A stretch of DNA of 64,000 nucleotides from positions 1 through 64,000 of the forward strand of contig NZ_JAPCID010000001.1 in NCBI RefSeq assembly GCF_027587175.1, written 5' to 3'. Shown one piece after another: positions 11,903 through 19,607 of this stretch. The stretch comes from Solirubrobacter deserti (GTDB taxonomy: Bacteria; Actinomycetota; Thermoleophilia; Solirubrobacterales; Solirubrobacteraceae). Made by a program: the position numbers and the translations under genes. The notes below the pieces were generated by a model. That model was not told the DNA's origin and did not search any database. It was given only the letters and a program-made list of their open reading frames with translations. Numbering within the stretch: the first letter of the stretch is position 1; the number at the start of each line of letters is the position of its first letter.

Positions 11903-12424
11903 GTGACGGCCACCACCGCGACCGTGCCCACGACGGCGGAGCGCGCGCTGAACTTCGACGCGCTGTACCGCGAGTCACGGGATGATGTCTTCGCCTACGC
12001 CGCGACGCTTCTGCGTGACAGCGCGGCCGCCGAGGACGTGACCGCAATGGCGTTCGAGCGCGCCTACCGCAAGCGCTCACGCTTCGACGCCCGCCGCGGC
12101 TCACCGCGCGCGTGGCTGTTCGGCATCGCCCGCAACGCGGCCCTGGACGAGCTGCGCCGGCGCAAGCGCGCGGCGACGGCCGAGATCCCCGGGCCGCTGG
12201 AAGAGCCGAGCCCGGACGAGGCGGCCGAGCTGGCGGCGGCGCGCGACGCCGTCCGCGCCGCGCTCTCGACGCTCGCTGCGCGCGACCGCGAGGTGATCGC
12301 GCTCAAGTACCACGCCGACCTCTCCAACGCCGAGATCGCCGAAGTCCTCGGCGTGAGCGCCACGAACGCCGGCACGCTCCTGCACCGCGCCATGACCAAG
12401 CTCCGGGAGGCCGTCGATGCCTGA
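11903..12424 (+). CDS. ECF-type RNA polymerase sigma factor
   Basis: About 173 residues. Region 2 reads FDALYRESRDDVFAYAATLL with the core-binding continuation AEDVTAMAFERAYRKRSRFD and RAWLFGIARNAALDELRRRK. Region 4 reads LAARDREVIALKYHADLSNA with the HTH EVLGVSATNAGTLLHRAMTK. No extra domains. The start is uncertain: GTG 11903 gives MTATTATVPTTAERAL; ATG 11873 in the same frame adds 10 residues. It overlaps by 8 nt the next gene, a membrane protein that could be its regulator. Confidence 0.88.
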   Translation: MTATTATVPTTAERALNFDALYRESRDDVFAYAATLLRDSAAAEDVTAMAFERAYRKRSRFDARRGSPRAWLFGIARNAALDELRRRKRAATAEIPGPLEEPSPDEAAELAAARDAVRAALSTLAARDREVIALKYHADLSNAEIAEVLGVSATNAGTLLHRAMTKLREAVDA

Positions 12425-13484
12425 TCTCGAGACCCTCCTGCGGGACGTCAAGCCTGAGCCCGACCCCGCCTGGACGCTCAAGCTCGACACCCGGGTGGCC
12501 AACCGTTTCCCCCAGCCGCCGTCACGGTTCAAGCGGCGCATGATCACGATCGGCGAGCACATGGTCGCGATCGTGGCGTCCCTGGCCGTGGCGGGCGTGA
12601 TGGCCGTGGTCGTGATCGCCGGGCTTTCCGGCGGCGGCGGCGATGAAGAAGAGCCCGCGTCGGGCGGGAGCGGCGAGGTCGCGGCGATGGCCCCGACCGA
12701 GCCGAACTCGATGTCGGAGGACTCGTCGGGCGCGTCGAGCGCCGCGCAGCCCGAGTCCAAGCGCTCCGTCGTGCCCGCGACGGTCGCGCCGCAGGACCGC
12801 GCGGTCAAGACCAACGCGTCGCTCACCCTCTCCACGACACCCGACCGGGTCCCGGCCTTGGCCGATCGGGTGATCGCGACCGTCGACTCCCTCGGCGGCT
12901 TCGTGCAGAGCTCGCAGGTGGAGCAGCCCAGCGAGCGCACGGCGAGCGCGACCCTCGCCCTGCGGATCCCGTCCGCCCGGCTCGACGACGGCCTGGCGCG
13001 CATCTCCAAGCTGGCGCACGTGAAGGCGCGCTCGCAGCAGACGGAGGACCTCACGGACATGCGCGAGGTGCTCGAGTCGCGGGTCCGCGACGCGCGGGCC
13101 GACCGCGAGGGGCTGCGCAACCGTCTCGCCAAGGCGACGACCGACAAGGACCGCCAGCGGCTGCGCGCCGCGCTCGACCGCGCCTCCCGCCGCGTCACCC
13201 AGGCGCAGCGCGAGGTGAACGAGCTCGGCGCGGAGGTCAGCTATGCGACGGTCGACCTGTCGATCGAGGGCGAGCGCCGCCGCGGCGCGGCGGCCGCGCC
13301 CGGCGACCGCTGGACGCCGGGCGACGCGATCGGGGACGCCGTACGTGTGCTGGAGGTGATCGCGGGCGTGGCGCTGATCGCGCTGGCGATCATCTTGCCG
13401 ATCGCCGCGATCGCGCTCCTGGCCGTGTTCGCGGGCCGGATCTTCACCCGCAGACGGCGCGAGCGGGCCCTCGAGGTGGCATAA
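12417..13484 (+). CDS. DUF4349 membrane protein, probable partner of the ECF sigma factor
   Basis: 355 residues. Residues 1-45 are cytoplasmic and polar (MPDLETLLRDVKPEPDPAW), as in short anti-sigma domains. A first membrane segment follows (VAIVASLAVAGVMAVVVIAG), then an exposed Gly/Ser/Ala-rich linker and a large extracellular DUF4349 domain with ADRVIATVDSLGGFVQSSQV and a coiled coil (LESRVRDARADREGLRNRLA onward). A second membrane segment near the end (VLEVIAGVALIALAIILPIA) is followed by a basic tail. Its position, overlapping the sigma gene, makes it a likely membrane anchor or anti-sigma factor. No zinc-binding HxxxCxxC motif is present, so it is not a ZAS-type anti-sigma. Confidence 0.75.
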   Translation: MPDLETLLRDVKPEPDPAWTLKLDTRVANRFPQPPSRFKRRMITIGEHMVAIVASLAVAGVMAVVVIAGLSGGGGDEEEPASGGSGEVAAMAPTEPNSMSEDSSGASSAAQPESKRSVVPATVAPQDRAVKTNASLTLSTTPDRVPALADRVIATVDSLGGFVQSSQVEQPSERTASATLALRIPSARLDDGLARISKLAHVKARSQQTEDLTDMREVLESRVRDARADREGLRNRLAKATTDKDRQRLRAALDRASRRVTQAQREVNELGAEVSYATVDLSIEGERRRGAAAAPGDRWTPGDAIGDAVRVLEVIAGVALIALAIILPIAAIALLAVFAGRIFTRRRRERALEVA

Positions 13485-13490
13485 GTTCCG

Positions 13491-13511
13491 CCGGGGGTGG
13501 TAGACCCCCGG
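13491..13511. promoter_or_regulatory. 8-bp inverted repeat touching the start of the Crp-family gene
   Basis: CCGGGGGT (13491-13498), loop GGTAG, ACCCCCGG (13504-13511). The last base is the G of the GTG start. It could be an operator or an RNA hairpin limiting translation, or a terminator for the upstream gene without a T tract. The bases GGGGTCTACC, read on the minus strand, occur again directly upstream of the esterase start at 35278. Confidence 0.4.
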
Positions 13512-14212
13512 TGAACGTGACCGGCAGCACACTCCCAACCGCAGAGCTTCTCGCCCGGGTCCCGGTGTTCGTCTCGCTGGGACCCGACGACCTCGCGCTC
13601 GTCGCCGAGGTCTCGCACCCGCGCCGCTTCGGCGCGGGTGAGGTCGTCTTCCGCGAGGGGGACGAGTCCAACACCTGTTACGTCGTGCGGTCCGGCCACG
13701 CGCGGGCCGTGCGCGAGCACGCCGACGGGCGCCAGATCGCGCTCGCCACCTTCGGCCCCGGCGACATCTTCGGCGAGCTCGCGATGTTCGACGACGAGCG
13801 CCGCAGCGCCACGGTGGAGACGATCGATGCCGTCGAGGCGCTCGCGATCCTCGGCCCGGACATGCGCCGGCTGATGCTGCGCCGGCCGCAGCTGGCGGTG
13901 GCACTCGCCGGATCGCTGGCGCGCCGCCTGCGCGCCACCAATGAGCGCCTGGCCTCGCAGTCGTTCCAGACCGTGCAGTCGCGCGTGGCGAGCGTGATCG
14001 CGCAGCTGGTGCAGCAGGCGGTGGCCGAGGGCGCGCCCGAGGGCGACGTCCAGATCACGGCCACGCAGGCCGATCTCGCGATGCTCGCGGGCTCCTCCCG
14101 TGAGTCCGCGTCCCGGTTCCTGGCGACGCTCGAACGGGCAGGCGTGATCTCTCAGGGACGTGGCCGGCTGGTCGTCCACGAACCCGACGCGCTGCGCAAC
14201 TATGTCTACTGA
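13511..14212 (+). CDS. Crp/Fnr-family transcriptional regulator
   Basis: 233 residues. N-terminal cyclic-nucleotide-binding fold (RFGAGEVVFREGDESNTCYVV onward, IFGELAMFDDERRSATVE), whose phosphate-binding cassette FGELAMFDDERRSAT resembles the CRP cassette (FGELALIYGTPRAATV in CAP relatives), so cyclic-nucleotide binding is plausible. A dimerisation helix follows, then the winged helix (ITATQADLAMLAGSSRESAS, then RFLATLERAGVISQGRGRLVV). No N-terminal cysteine cluster, so it is not an Fnr oxygen sensor. It starts with GTG within an inverted repeat. It overlaps the NUDIX gene by 11 nt. Confidence 0.9.
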   Translation: MNVTGSTLPTAELLARVPVFVSLGPDDLALVAEVSHPRRFGAGEVVFREGDESNTCYVVRSGHARAVREHADGRQIALATFGPGDIFGELAMFDDERRSATVETIDAVEALAILGPDMRRLMLRRPQLAVALAGSLARRLRATNERLASQSFQTVQSRVASVIAQLVQQAVAEGAPEGDVQITATQADLAMLAGSSRESASRFLATLERAGVISQGRGRLVVHEPDALRNYVY

Positions 14213-14609
14213 GCGCGAGACGTCCTACGGCGGTGTGGTCCTGCGCGGGGAGGAACTCCTCGTCATCACACCCGCCGGCAAGCGCGTCACCGGGTTGCCC
14301 AAGGGCGGGATGGAGGACGGCGAGACGCCCGAGGAGGTCGCGGCGCGCGAGGTGCGCGAGGAGACCGGCGTGGTCGCGAACGTGCTCGAGCCGCTCGGGG
14401 ATGTTCGCTACACCTACCGTCGGGGTGGTCGGCGGGTGCGCAAGACCGTCCACTTCTTCCTGTGCGAGTACGTCGGAGGCTCCACGAGCGACCACGACCA
14501 CGAGGTCGACGACGCCCGCTGGATCGCGCTCGAGAGCGCCCCGGACACGCTCTCGTACCCCGGCGAGCGGGCGCTGATCGGGCGCCTGCTGTCCAAGAAG
14601 GCTTCTTGA
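14202..14609 (+). CDS. NUDIX hydrolase
   Basis: 135 residues. Hydrolyses a nucleoside diphosphate linked to another moiety. The NUDIX box is complete: GGMEDGETPEEVAAREVREE followed by TGV, with the metal-binding REVREE helix. The flanking pattern (SYGGVVLRGEELLVITP at the start, GRRVRKTVHFFLCEY, DDARWIALESA) resembles the small 8-oxo-dGTPase/Ap4A hydrolase-type proteins of actinobacteria; the substrate cannot be decided. The ATG at 14202 overlaps the Crp-family gene, so regulator and hydrolase are probably cotranscribed. Confidence 0.9.
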   Translation: MSTERETSYGGVVLRGEELLVITPAGKRVTGLPKGGMEDGETPEEVAAREVREETGVVANVLEPLGDVRYTYRRGGRRVRKTVHFFLCEYVGGSTSDHDHEVDDARWIALESAPDTLSYPGERALIGRLLSKKAS

Positions 14610-14612
14610 CGC

Positions 14613-14618
14613 TAGTCT
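14613..14618 (+). promoter_or_regulatory. -10-like TAGTCT upstream of the ASCH gene
   Basis: TAGTCT ends 8 nt before the GTG at 14627. A TTGACG sequence at 14606-14611 is too close to be its -35 box. Inferred from the pattern seen at other genes. Confidence 0.4.
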
Positions 14619-14626
14619 GCCGCGTC

Positions 14627-15025
14627 GTGCAGGTCCTCAACTTCTACTCCACGGTGTTCGCCGACCAGATGAAGCGCGGTCGCAAGACCGCCACCATCCG
14701 CCTCGGCGACAAGCGGCACAAGTACCGCAAGAACCAGGTCGTGCTCGTCACCGTCGGCTACCAGTACTCGCCGCGCGAGAAGCTGTTCCACGCCGTCATC
14801 GACAACGTGGAGGTCAAGCGGGTCAAGGACCTCTCGCCGCGCGACATCGAGCACGACAACCCCGAGTTCCGCCGGACGGAAGAGCTCGTCCACTTCCTCA
14901 AGCAGATCTATGATCGCGAGGTCGCCCTGGATGACACGGTCACGGTCGTGCGCTTCTCACAGATCGTCGAGAACCCGCCGGACTTCCAGGATCGCCTCCG
15001 CGGCGTGGGCGGCGCTCAGAACTAG
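14627..15025 (+). CDS. ASCH-domain protein (small RNA-binding-type fold)
   Basis: 132 residues. MQVLNFYSTVFADQMKRGRK with TATIRLGDKR, followed by YRKNQVVLVTVGYQ and VIDNVEVKRVKDLSPRDIEH, is the pattern of ASCH-like proteins (PUA-related fold): GxKTxTIR, a central beta barrel, then a helix after D-I-x-x-D-x-P. Such proteins are thought to bind RNA or nucleotides; no function is known for this one. The GTG at 14627 was chosen because TAGTCT lies 8 nt upstream and the frame opens exactly at the conserved N-terminus. It overlaps the following secreted protein frame. Confidence 0.7.
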   Translation: MQVLNFYSTVFADQMKRGRKTATIRLGDKRHKYRKNQVVLVTVGYQYSPREKLFHAVIDNVEVKRVKDLSPRDIEHDNPEFRRTEELVHFLKQIYDREVALDDTVTVVRFSQIVENPPDFQDRLRGVGGAQN

Positions 15026-16238
15026 CCTTCTCGCGCTCGCTCTGGCCCCGGCCACGGCGAGCGCCTGCGTCTGCATCCCCGGCCATCCGGCCATGTCGCT
15101 CGCCGGGGCGCAGAACGCGGTGGTCGGCGTCGTCGAGTCGCGCACGGCGGCGGCGGGCGCCCTCGAATACTCCGTGCGCGTCGAGCGTGCGCTGAAGGGA
15201 TCGCCGGGCGAGCGCGTCACGCTGCGCAGCGCCTTCACCTCCTGCCAGGTCCAGCTGACGGTCGGCGCGCGCGTCGGGCTGCTCTATGACGCCGGCGGCG
15301 AGATCTTCGCGTGCAGCACGTCGGACCCGGAGACGCTGATCGCGGCGAGCGAGCTGCCTGCCCCGAGCGGCACCGCGCGGCTGGTGGCCGCGGTCACCGG
15401 CGTGCGCGGCACGGACACGGTCCAGCTCGGGGCCGACGGGCGGGTCGCGGGCTACGGCGTCGCCCAGGGGCAGGTGCTCGCGCAAAGCCGCTGCGCGACG
15501 GACGGCGTCGTGCAGGCCCTCCGCGGCGCGGACGGCCGGGTGCGCCTGGCGAGGACGTCCGCGGGCGGCTTCTCGGGGTCCACCGCGGTGCCGGTCCGGG
15601 ACGCGGTCGCGGTGGGGTGCACCGGGCAGGGCGACCGGCTGTGGGCGGTCGGCCGGCGCGACGGCGAGATGGTGCTGCTCTCCGTGCGCCACGGGCGCGT
15701 CCGGGAGCGCATGCACCGCCGCGCCGACGCCGCCGCGATCGTCGGCTCGCGCGCGTACTTCGCCCACGGCCGCCTGGTCCGGATCGTTCCGCTCACCGGC
15801 GGGAGGCTGCGCTCGGCCCGGATCAGGGGCGAGTTCACGTCGATCTCCGGCTACGGCCACCGCGTCGCCGGGCGCCTGCGGGACGGCCGCTCGGCGGTGC
15901 TCGACGTCCGCTCGGGGAAGCTCGTCACCGGCGCGGGCGGACGGCTCACGTGGCTCGACGACGATCGGCTGCTCGGCGCGGACGGCGTCTACGACACGCG
16001 CCTGCGGCGGCTGCGCGCCGTCTCGACGCGCGGCGCACTGGTCGGCGTGGACGACGGCGCCGCGTTCTTCAGCGACGGCGACGTGCTCTACCGGCTCGCG
16101 CCGGGAGCCAGGCGAGCCACGCGCTTCGCCCAACTCCCGGGCTCCGTCACGTCAGTCGTGACGGCGCCTCGGGCGTTCGCGTCGCGCGCGTCTTGGCACT
16201 CCTGTGAAGAGAGTGCCAAGCAGCCCTTGACGACCTGA
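14931..16238 (+). CDS. Secreted protein with NTR/TIMP-like N-terminal domain and beta-propeller-like C-terminus
   Basis: About 435 residues if it starts at ATG 14931; an Arg/Ser-rich N-region precedes the signal-peptide core LRTSLLALALAPATASA. The mature protein starts ACVCIPG, and the next 90 residues (AVVGVVESRTAAAG, RVERALKGSPGERVTLRSAF, CQVQLTVGARVGLLYD, FACSTSDPET) look like the netrin/TIMP-like domain with its Cys-x-Cys start. The rest is made of short repeating beta strands (HGRLVRIVPLTGGRLRSARI and similar), suggesting a propeller. The start is a problem: no ATG/GTG/TTG stands right before the signal peptide, so translation would begin about 95 nt inside the ASCH gene or at a rare codon. 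The last 15 codons cover CIRCE-1 and the groES -35 box. Confidence 0.6.
   Translation: MTRSRSCASHRSSRTRRTSRIASAAWAALRTSLLALALAPATASACVCIPGHPAMSLAGAQNAVVGVVESRTAAAGALEYSVRVERALKGSPGERVTLRSAFTSCQVQLTVGARVGLLYDAGGEIFACSTSDPETLIAASELPAPSGTARLVAAVTGVRGTDTVQLGADGRVAGYGVAQGQVLAQSRCATDGVVQALRGADGRVRLARTSAGGFSGSTAVPVRDAVAVGCTGQGDRLWAVGRRDGEMVLLSVRHGRVRERMHRRADAAAIVGSRAYFAHGRLVRIVPLTGGRLRSARIRGEFTSISGYGHRVAGRLRDGRSAVLDVRSGKLVTGAGGRLTWLDDDRLLGADGVYDTRLRRLRAVSTRGALVGVDDGAAFFSDGDVLYRLAPGARRATRFAQLPGSVTSVVTAPRAFASRASWHSCEESAKQPLTT
16192..16220. promoter_or_regulatory. CIRCE element 1 (HrcA operator)
   Basis: CTTGGCACTC (16192-16201), 9-nt spacer, GAGTGCCAAG (16211-16220): a perfect 10-bp inverted repeat matching the CIRCE consensus TTAGCACTC-N9-GAGTGCTAA at all but one base per arm. 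HrcA binds it and represses groESL until heat stress. It lies just before the -35 box and inside the last codons of the upstream gene. hrcA itself is not in the window. Confidence 0.93.
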
Positions 16239-16254
16239 AATTTCGTCGTATCAT
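16227..16254 (+). promoter_or_regulatory. groESL promoter
   Basis: TTGACG (16227-16232) and TATCAT (16249-16254), spaced by 16 nt, form a good vegetative-type promoter. It starts 7 nt after CIRCE-1 and ends 11 nt before CIRCE-2, so both operators bracket the polymerase site. Confidence 0.75.
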
Positions 16255-16264
16255 GCACCTCCGC

Positions 16265-16289
16265 TGGCACTCTCTCCCTGAGAGTGCCA
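16265..16289. promoter_or_regulatory. CIRCE element 2 (HrcA operator)
   Basis: TGGCACTC (16265-16272), 9-nt spacer, GAGTGCCA (16282-16289), a perfect 8-bp inverted repeat; the next outer pair (C/A) does not match. It lies in the groES leader after the -10 box, where it would block RNA polymerase and also form a leader RNA hairpin. Confidence 0.92.
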
Positions 16290-16328
16290 ACAGATTCAAC
16301 AGGCACCCATCTGAGTGGAGGTCACTCA

Positions 16329-16619
16329 ATGAAGCTGAAGCCGCTGGGCGATCGTTTGATCGTCAAGGCCGTCGAGGAGGAAGCGACCACCGCTTCCGGC
16401 ATCGTTCTTCCTGACACCGCCAAGGAGAAGCCCCAGAAGGGCAAGGTCCTTGCCGTCGGCGACGGGAAGCTCGACGACAACGGCCAGCGCCAGCCCCTCG
16501 ACGTCGTCGAGGGTGACGAGGTCCTGTACTCGAAGTACGGCGGCACCGAGATCACGGTCGACGGCGAGGACCTGCTGGTCCTGCGCGAGTCCGACGTCCT
16601 CGCCAAGGTCGCCGGCTAA
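16329..16619 (+). CDS. groES: Co-chaperonin GroES (Cpn10)
   Basis: 96 residues, the family length. [20 protein letters not shown] is the usual N-terminus, followed by the mobile loop ([19 protein letters not shown]) that docks on GroEL, and the C-terminal [15 protein letters not shown]. It caps the GroEL folding cage. The ATG at 16329 has a strong ribosome binding site (GGAGG at 16317-16321). It is first in the groES-groEL operon behind the CIRCE-bracketed promoter. Confidence 0.98.
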   Translation: MKLKPLGDRLIVKAVEEEATTASGIVLPDTAKEKPQKGKVLAVGDGKLDDNGQRQPLDVVEGDEVLYSKYGGTEITVDGEDLLVLRESDVLAKVAG

Positions 16620-16646
16620 CGGCTTTTCAAGGAGACCTGAAGACAC

Positions 16647-18281
16647 ATGGCTCACAAGGAACTCAAGTACGACGTCGAGGCCCGCAAGGCCCTCGAGCTC
16701 GGTGTTGACGCGGTCGCCAACGCCGTCAAGGTGACCCTCGGCCCGCGTGGCCGCTACGTCGTCCTGGACAAGAAGTTCGGTGCTCCCACGATCACGAACG
16801 ACGGTGTGACCATCGCGCGTGAGATCGAGGTCGAGGACGTCTTCCAGAACCAGGGCGCCCAGCTCGTCCGCGAGGTCGCCACGGCGACCAACGACGTCGC
16901 CGGCGACGGCACGACGACGGCGACGGTGCTCGCCCAGGCGATCGTCCGCCAGGGACTGAAGAACGTCGCTGCCGGCGCCAACCCGCTCGGTCTCAAGAAG
17001 GGCATCGAGATCGCCGTCGATCAGGTCGTCGAGCACATCCGCTCGCAGGCCAAGGAGATCTCCGGCAAGGACCAGATCGCCCGCGTCGCCACCATCTCGG
17101 CCGGTGACGAGGAGATCGGCGACGTCATCGCCGACGCGATCGACAAGGTCGGCAAGGACGGCGTCGTGAACGTCGAGGAGGGCCAGACGTTCGGCATGGA
17201 CCTCGAGTTCACCGAGGGCATGCAGTTCGACAAGGGCTACATCTCGCCCTACATGGCGACCGACCAGGAGCGCATGGAGGGTGTCCTCGAGGACCCCTAC
17301 ATCCTCATCGCCAACCAGAAGATCGGCTCCGTCCGTGACCTCCTGCCCGTCCTGGAGCAGGTCATCCAGTCCGGCCGCCCGCTGCTGATCATCGCCGAGG
17401 ACGTCGAGGGCGAGGCTCTGGCCACGCTGATCGTCAACAAGCTCCGCGGCACGTTCACGGGCGTCGCCGTCAAGGCGCCGGGCTTCGGCGATCGCCGCAA
17501 GCGCATGCTCGAGGACATCGCGATCCTCACCGGCGGCGAGGTCATCACCGAGGAGATGGGCCTCAAGCTCGAGAACACGCAGCTCTCGCAGCTCGGTCGC
17601 GCCCGCCGCGTCGTCGTCGCCAAGGACAACACGACGATCGTCGACGGCGCCGGCGATGCGGACGCCATCAAGGGCCGCATCAACCAGATCAAGGGCGAGG
17701 TCGAGAACACCGACTCCGACTTCGATCGCGAGAAGCTGCAGGAGCGCCTCGCCAAGCTCTCCGGCGGTGTCGCCGTCGTCAAGGTCGGCGCGGCCACCGA
17801 GACGGAGATGAAGGAGAAGAAGCACCGCGTCGAGGACGCCCTGCAGGCGACCCGCGCGGCGCTCGAAGAGGGCATCGTCCCGGGCGGCGGCATCGCGCTC
17901 GTCGAGGCGGCTGCGGCCATCAACGTCGACGCCACCGGCATCGACGACGAGAAGACCGGCCTGCGCATCGTCCTGCGCGCGCTCGAGGAGCCGCTCCGCC
18001 AGATCGCGGAGAACGCCGGCTTCGAGGGCTCGGTCGTCGTCAACGAGGTCCGTCGCGCCGAGGCCGGCATCGGCCTCAACGCCGCGACCGGCGAGTACGT
18101 CGACCTGGTCGGCGCGGGCGTCATCGACCCCGCCATGGTCACGCGCTCCGCGCTGCAGAACGCGGCCTCCATCGCCAAGAACATCCTCACCACCGAGGCG
18201 ATCGTCGCCGAGGTCCCGGAGAAGGACGGCGCCGGCGGCGGCATGGGCGGCGGCATGCCCGACATGGGCGGCATGATGTAA
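16647..18281 (+). CDS. groEL: Chaperonin GroEL (Hsp60)
   Basis: 544 residues, full length. ATP-driven folding chaperonin. Seen: [20 protein letters not shown], the ATP-binding [17 protein letters not shown], the GEAL/GTFTG region of the apical domain, [15 protein letters not shown], and the flexible C-terminal tail [15 protein letters not shown] purine-rich ribosome binding site (AAGGAGA) precedes the ATG. Only one groEL copy is in the window; actinobacteria often have a second, groES-free copy elsewhere. It ends before a strong terminator hairpin. Confidence 0.98.
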   Translation: MAHKELKYDVEARKALELGVDAVANAVKVTLGPRGRYVVLDKKFGAPTITNDGVTIAREIEVEDVFQNQGAQLVREVATATNDVAGDGTTTATVLAQAIVRQGLKNVAAGANPLGLKKGIEIAVDQVVEHIRSQAKEISGKDQIARVATISAGDEEIGDVIADAIDKVGKDGVVNVEEGQTFGMDLEFTEGMQFDKGYISPYMATDQERMEGVLEDPYILIANQKIGSVRDLLPVLEQVIQSGRPLLIIAEDVEGEALATLIVNKLRGTFTGVAVKAPGFGDRRKRMLEDIAILTGGEVITEEMGLKLENTQLSQLGRARRVVVAKDNTTIVDGAGDADAIKGRINQIKGEVENTDSDFDREKLQERLAKLSGGVAVVKVGAATETEMKEKKHRVEDALQATRAALEEGIVPGGGIALVEAAAAINVDATGIDDEKTGLRIVLRALEEPLRQIAENAGFEGSVVVNEVRRAEAGIGLNAATGEYVDLVGAGVIDPAMVTRSALQNAASIAKNILTTEAIVAEVPEKDGAGGGMGGGMPDMGGMM

Positions 18282-18305
18282 ACCAGCCTCACGGCTGAAG
18301 CTCTT

Positions 18306-18327
18306 CGGGGCCCCGGGAGGGGCCCCG
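18306..18327 (+). terminator. Terminator hairpin after groEL
   Basis: CGGGGCCCC (18306-18314), loop GGGA, GGGGCCCCG (18319-18327): a perfect 9-bp stem 25 nt after the groEL stop, followed by a short T-containing stretch (GTTGCGTTT). Confidence 0.85.
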
Positions 18328-18400
18328 TTGCGTTTAAGGGGGCGGCGAACCGACGGCCGGCCGCCGGTTATCCGCCTCGCCGGCTCCGGGCGGCTCGGCG

Positions 18401-18631
18401 ATGCTGCGGCACATGGACGATCTTCGCCCCCGCGTGCGGGAACTCGAGCAGCTGGTGGACCACCTCTACGCGACGCTGAACGTCGCCCGACCCGCCCCGG
18501 ACACGAGCGTGAGCCCTGAGGTGCGCGCGCTCGTCGCCGGCGGCAAGACGCTGCACGCGATCAAGATCTACCGCGAGGAGACGGGCTGCGACCTCGTGAC
18601 GGCCAAGACCGTCATCGAGTCGCTGACGTGA
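18401..18631 (+). CDS. Small protein related to the C-terminal domain of ribosomal protein bL12
   Basis: 76 residues (72 if the ATG at 18413 is used, MDDLRPRVRELEQLV). The N-terminal half is a predicted coiled coil (LRPRVRELEQLVDHLYATL). The C-terminal half, AIKIYREETGCDLVTAKTVI, matches the helix-turn-helix of the L7/L12 C-terminal domain (IKxVRExTGLGLKEAKxxV), the part that contacts translation factors. Such truncated L12-like proteins are known in actinobacteria but have no assigned role. It is monocistronic, convergent with the next gene with a 20-nt overlap. Confidence 0.7.
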   Translation: MLRHMDDLRPRVRELEQLVDHLYATLNVARPAPDTSVSPEVRALVAGGKTLHAIKIYREETGCDLVTAKTVIESLT

Positions 18632-18830
18632 GGTGCCAGCCGCCGCACACGGAGCACTGGTACGGCCGGGTCGCCGCGGCGCGGCCCGGAATTGCGTTCA
18701 TCAGGGCGATCGAGCGCGCCTCCGCCTCGCTCGCGTAGCGCTCCTTCGTCTCGCATGAGGCGCGCTGCGCGGGTGGCGGCCGGAAGACGACCGGCTCAGG
18801 ACCCGGTGCGCGGCGGTTGCGACGCGGCAC
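18612..18830 (-). CDS. Small basic protein with a CxxC motif
   Basis: 72 residues with a GTG start at 18830. The pattern is C-E-T-K-E-R-Y, a helix rich in Glu/Ala (ASEAEARSIALMNAI), then YQCSVCGGWHLTS. This layout (Cys, K-x-x-Y, a helix, YxCxxCGGWHLTS) is a recurrent small actinobacterial and phage protein that probably binds zinc; function unknown. It follows the ABC ATPase gene on the same strand (3-nt gap) and may be at the end of that operon. Confidence 0.6.
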   Translation of the reverse strand: MPRRNRRAPGPEPVVFRPPPAQRASCETKERYASEAEARSIALMNAIPGRAAATRPYQCSVCGGWHLTSATR

Positions 18831-18833
18831 GGC

Positions 18834-19607
18834 TCAGCGTCCGAGCCAGTTCACGTGCAGCGCGCCGCGCTCGTCGAGGGAGGCGTCCACGCGCCAGACC
18901 TCGCTCAGACGCTCGCGCGTGAGCACCTCGTCGGGCTTGCCGGTGGCGGCGGTGCGGCCGTCGGCCATGACGACCACGGTATCGGCGATCGCCGCGGCCA
19001 GGGCGAGGTCGTGGACGACGAGGATCACGGACAGGCCGTCGTCGGCCAGCCGGCGCAGCAGCCGGGCGACGATCGCGGTGGCGCCGAGGTCCAGGTGCGA
19101 GGTCGGCTCGTCGGCGATCAACACGGGCGCCTCCTGGGCGAGCCCGACCGCGATCTGGACGCGCTGGAGCTCGCCCCCGGACAGCGTCGTCAACCGGCGC
19201 TCGGCGAACTCGAGCGTGCCGGTGCGCTCCAGCGCGTGCTCGACGGCCTCACGATCGTGCCGGGTCGGGCGCGCGAAGGCCTTGATGTGCGGGGAACGGC
19301 CGAGCTCGACGGCCTCGCGGACGGTCACGCCCGCGGGCACGGGCGCGCGCTGGGGGACGAAGGCGCGCAGGCGCGCGATCTTGCGGCCCTTGAGCTCGCC
19401 GAGCGGGATGCCGCCCCAGCAGACGTCGCCCTGCTCCATGGGCTGCAGACCGGAGACCGCGCGCGAGAACGTGGATTTGCCCGCGCCGTTGGGCCCGACG
19501 ACCGCGAGCAGTTCTCCCGCGTGGACGCTCATCGAGGCGCCGTGCAGGATCGGCGTGTCGCCGATCTTGACGTGCACGTCGCGCGCGACGAGGCGCGGCT
19601 CGCTCAC
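18834..19607 (-). CDS. Iron/heme-type ABC transporter, ATP-binding protein
   Basis: 257 residues. Energises the FecCD-type permease encoded just upstream. Seen: Walker A GPNGAGKST near residue 40, Q-loop (FVPQRAPVPAGVTV), signature LSGGELQRVQIAVGLAQ, Walker B VLIADEPTSHLD and the H-loop VVHDLALAA. Pattern and length fit the FecE/BtuD/HmuV family. The frame is open for a further 500 codons upstream, but the real start is the GTG at 19605-19607, which overlaps the permease stop (GTGA) and starts SEPRLVARDVHVKIGD. It follows the permease and binding-protein genes in one minus-strand operon. Confidence 0.92.
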   Translation of the reverse strand: MSEPRLVARDVHVKIGDTPILHGASMSVHAGELLAVVGPNGAGKSTFSRAVSGLQPMEQGDVCWGGIPLGELKGRKIARLRAFVPQRAPVPAGVTVREAVELGRSPHIKAFARPTRHDREAVEHALERTGTLEFAERRLTTLSGGELQRVQIAVGLAQEAPVLIADEPTSHLDLGATAIVARLLRRLADDGLSVILVVHDLALAAAIADTVVVMADGRTAATGKPDEVLTRERLSEVWRVDASLDERGALHVNWLGR

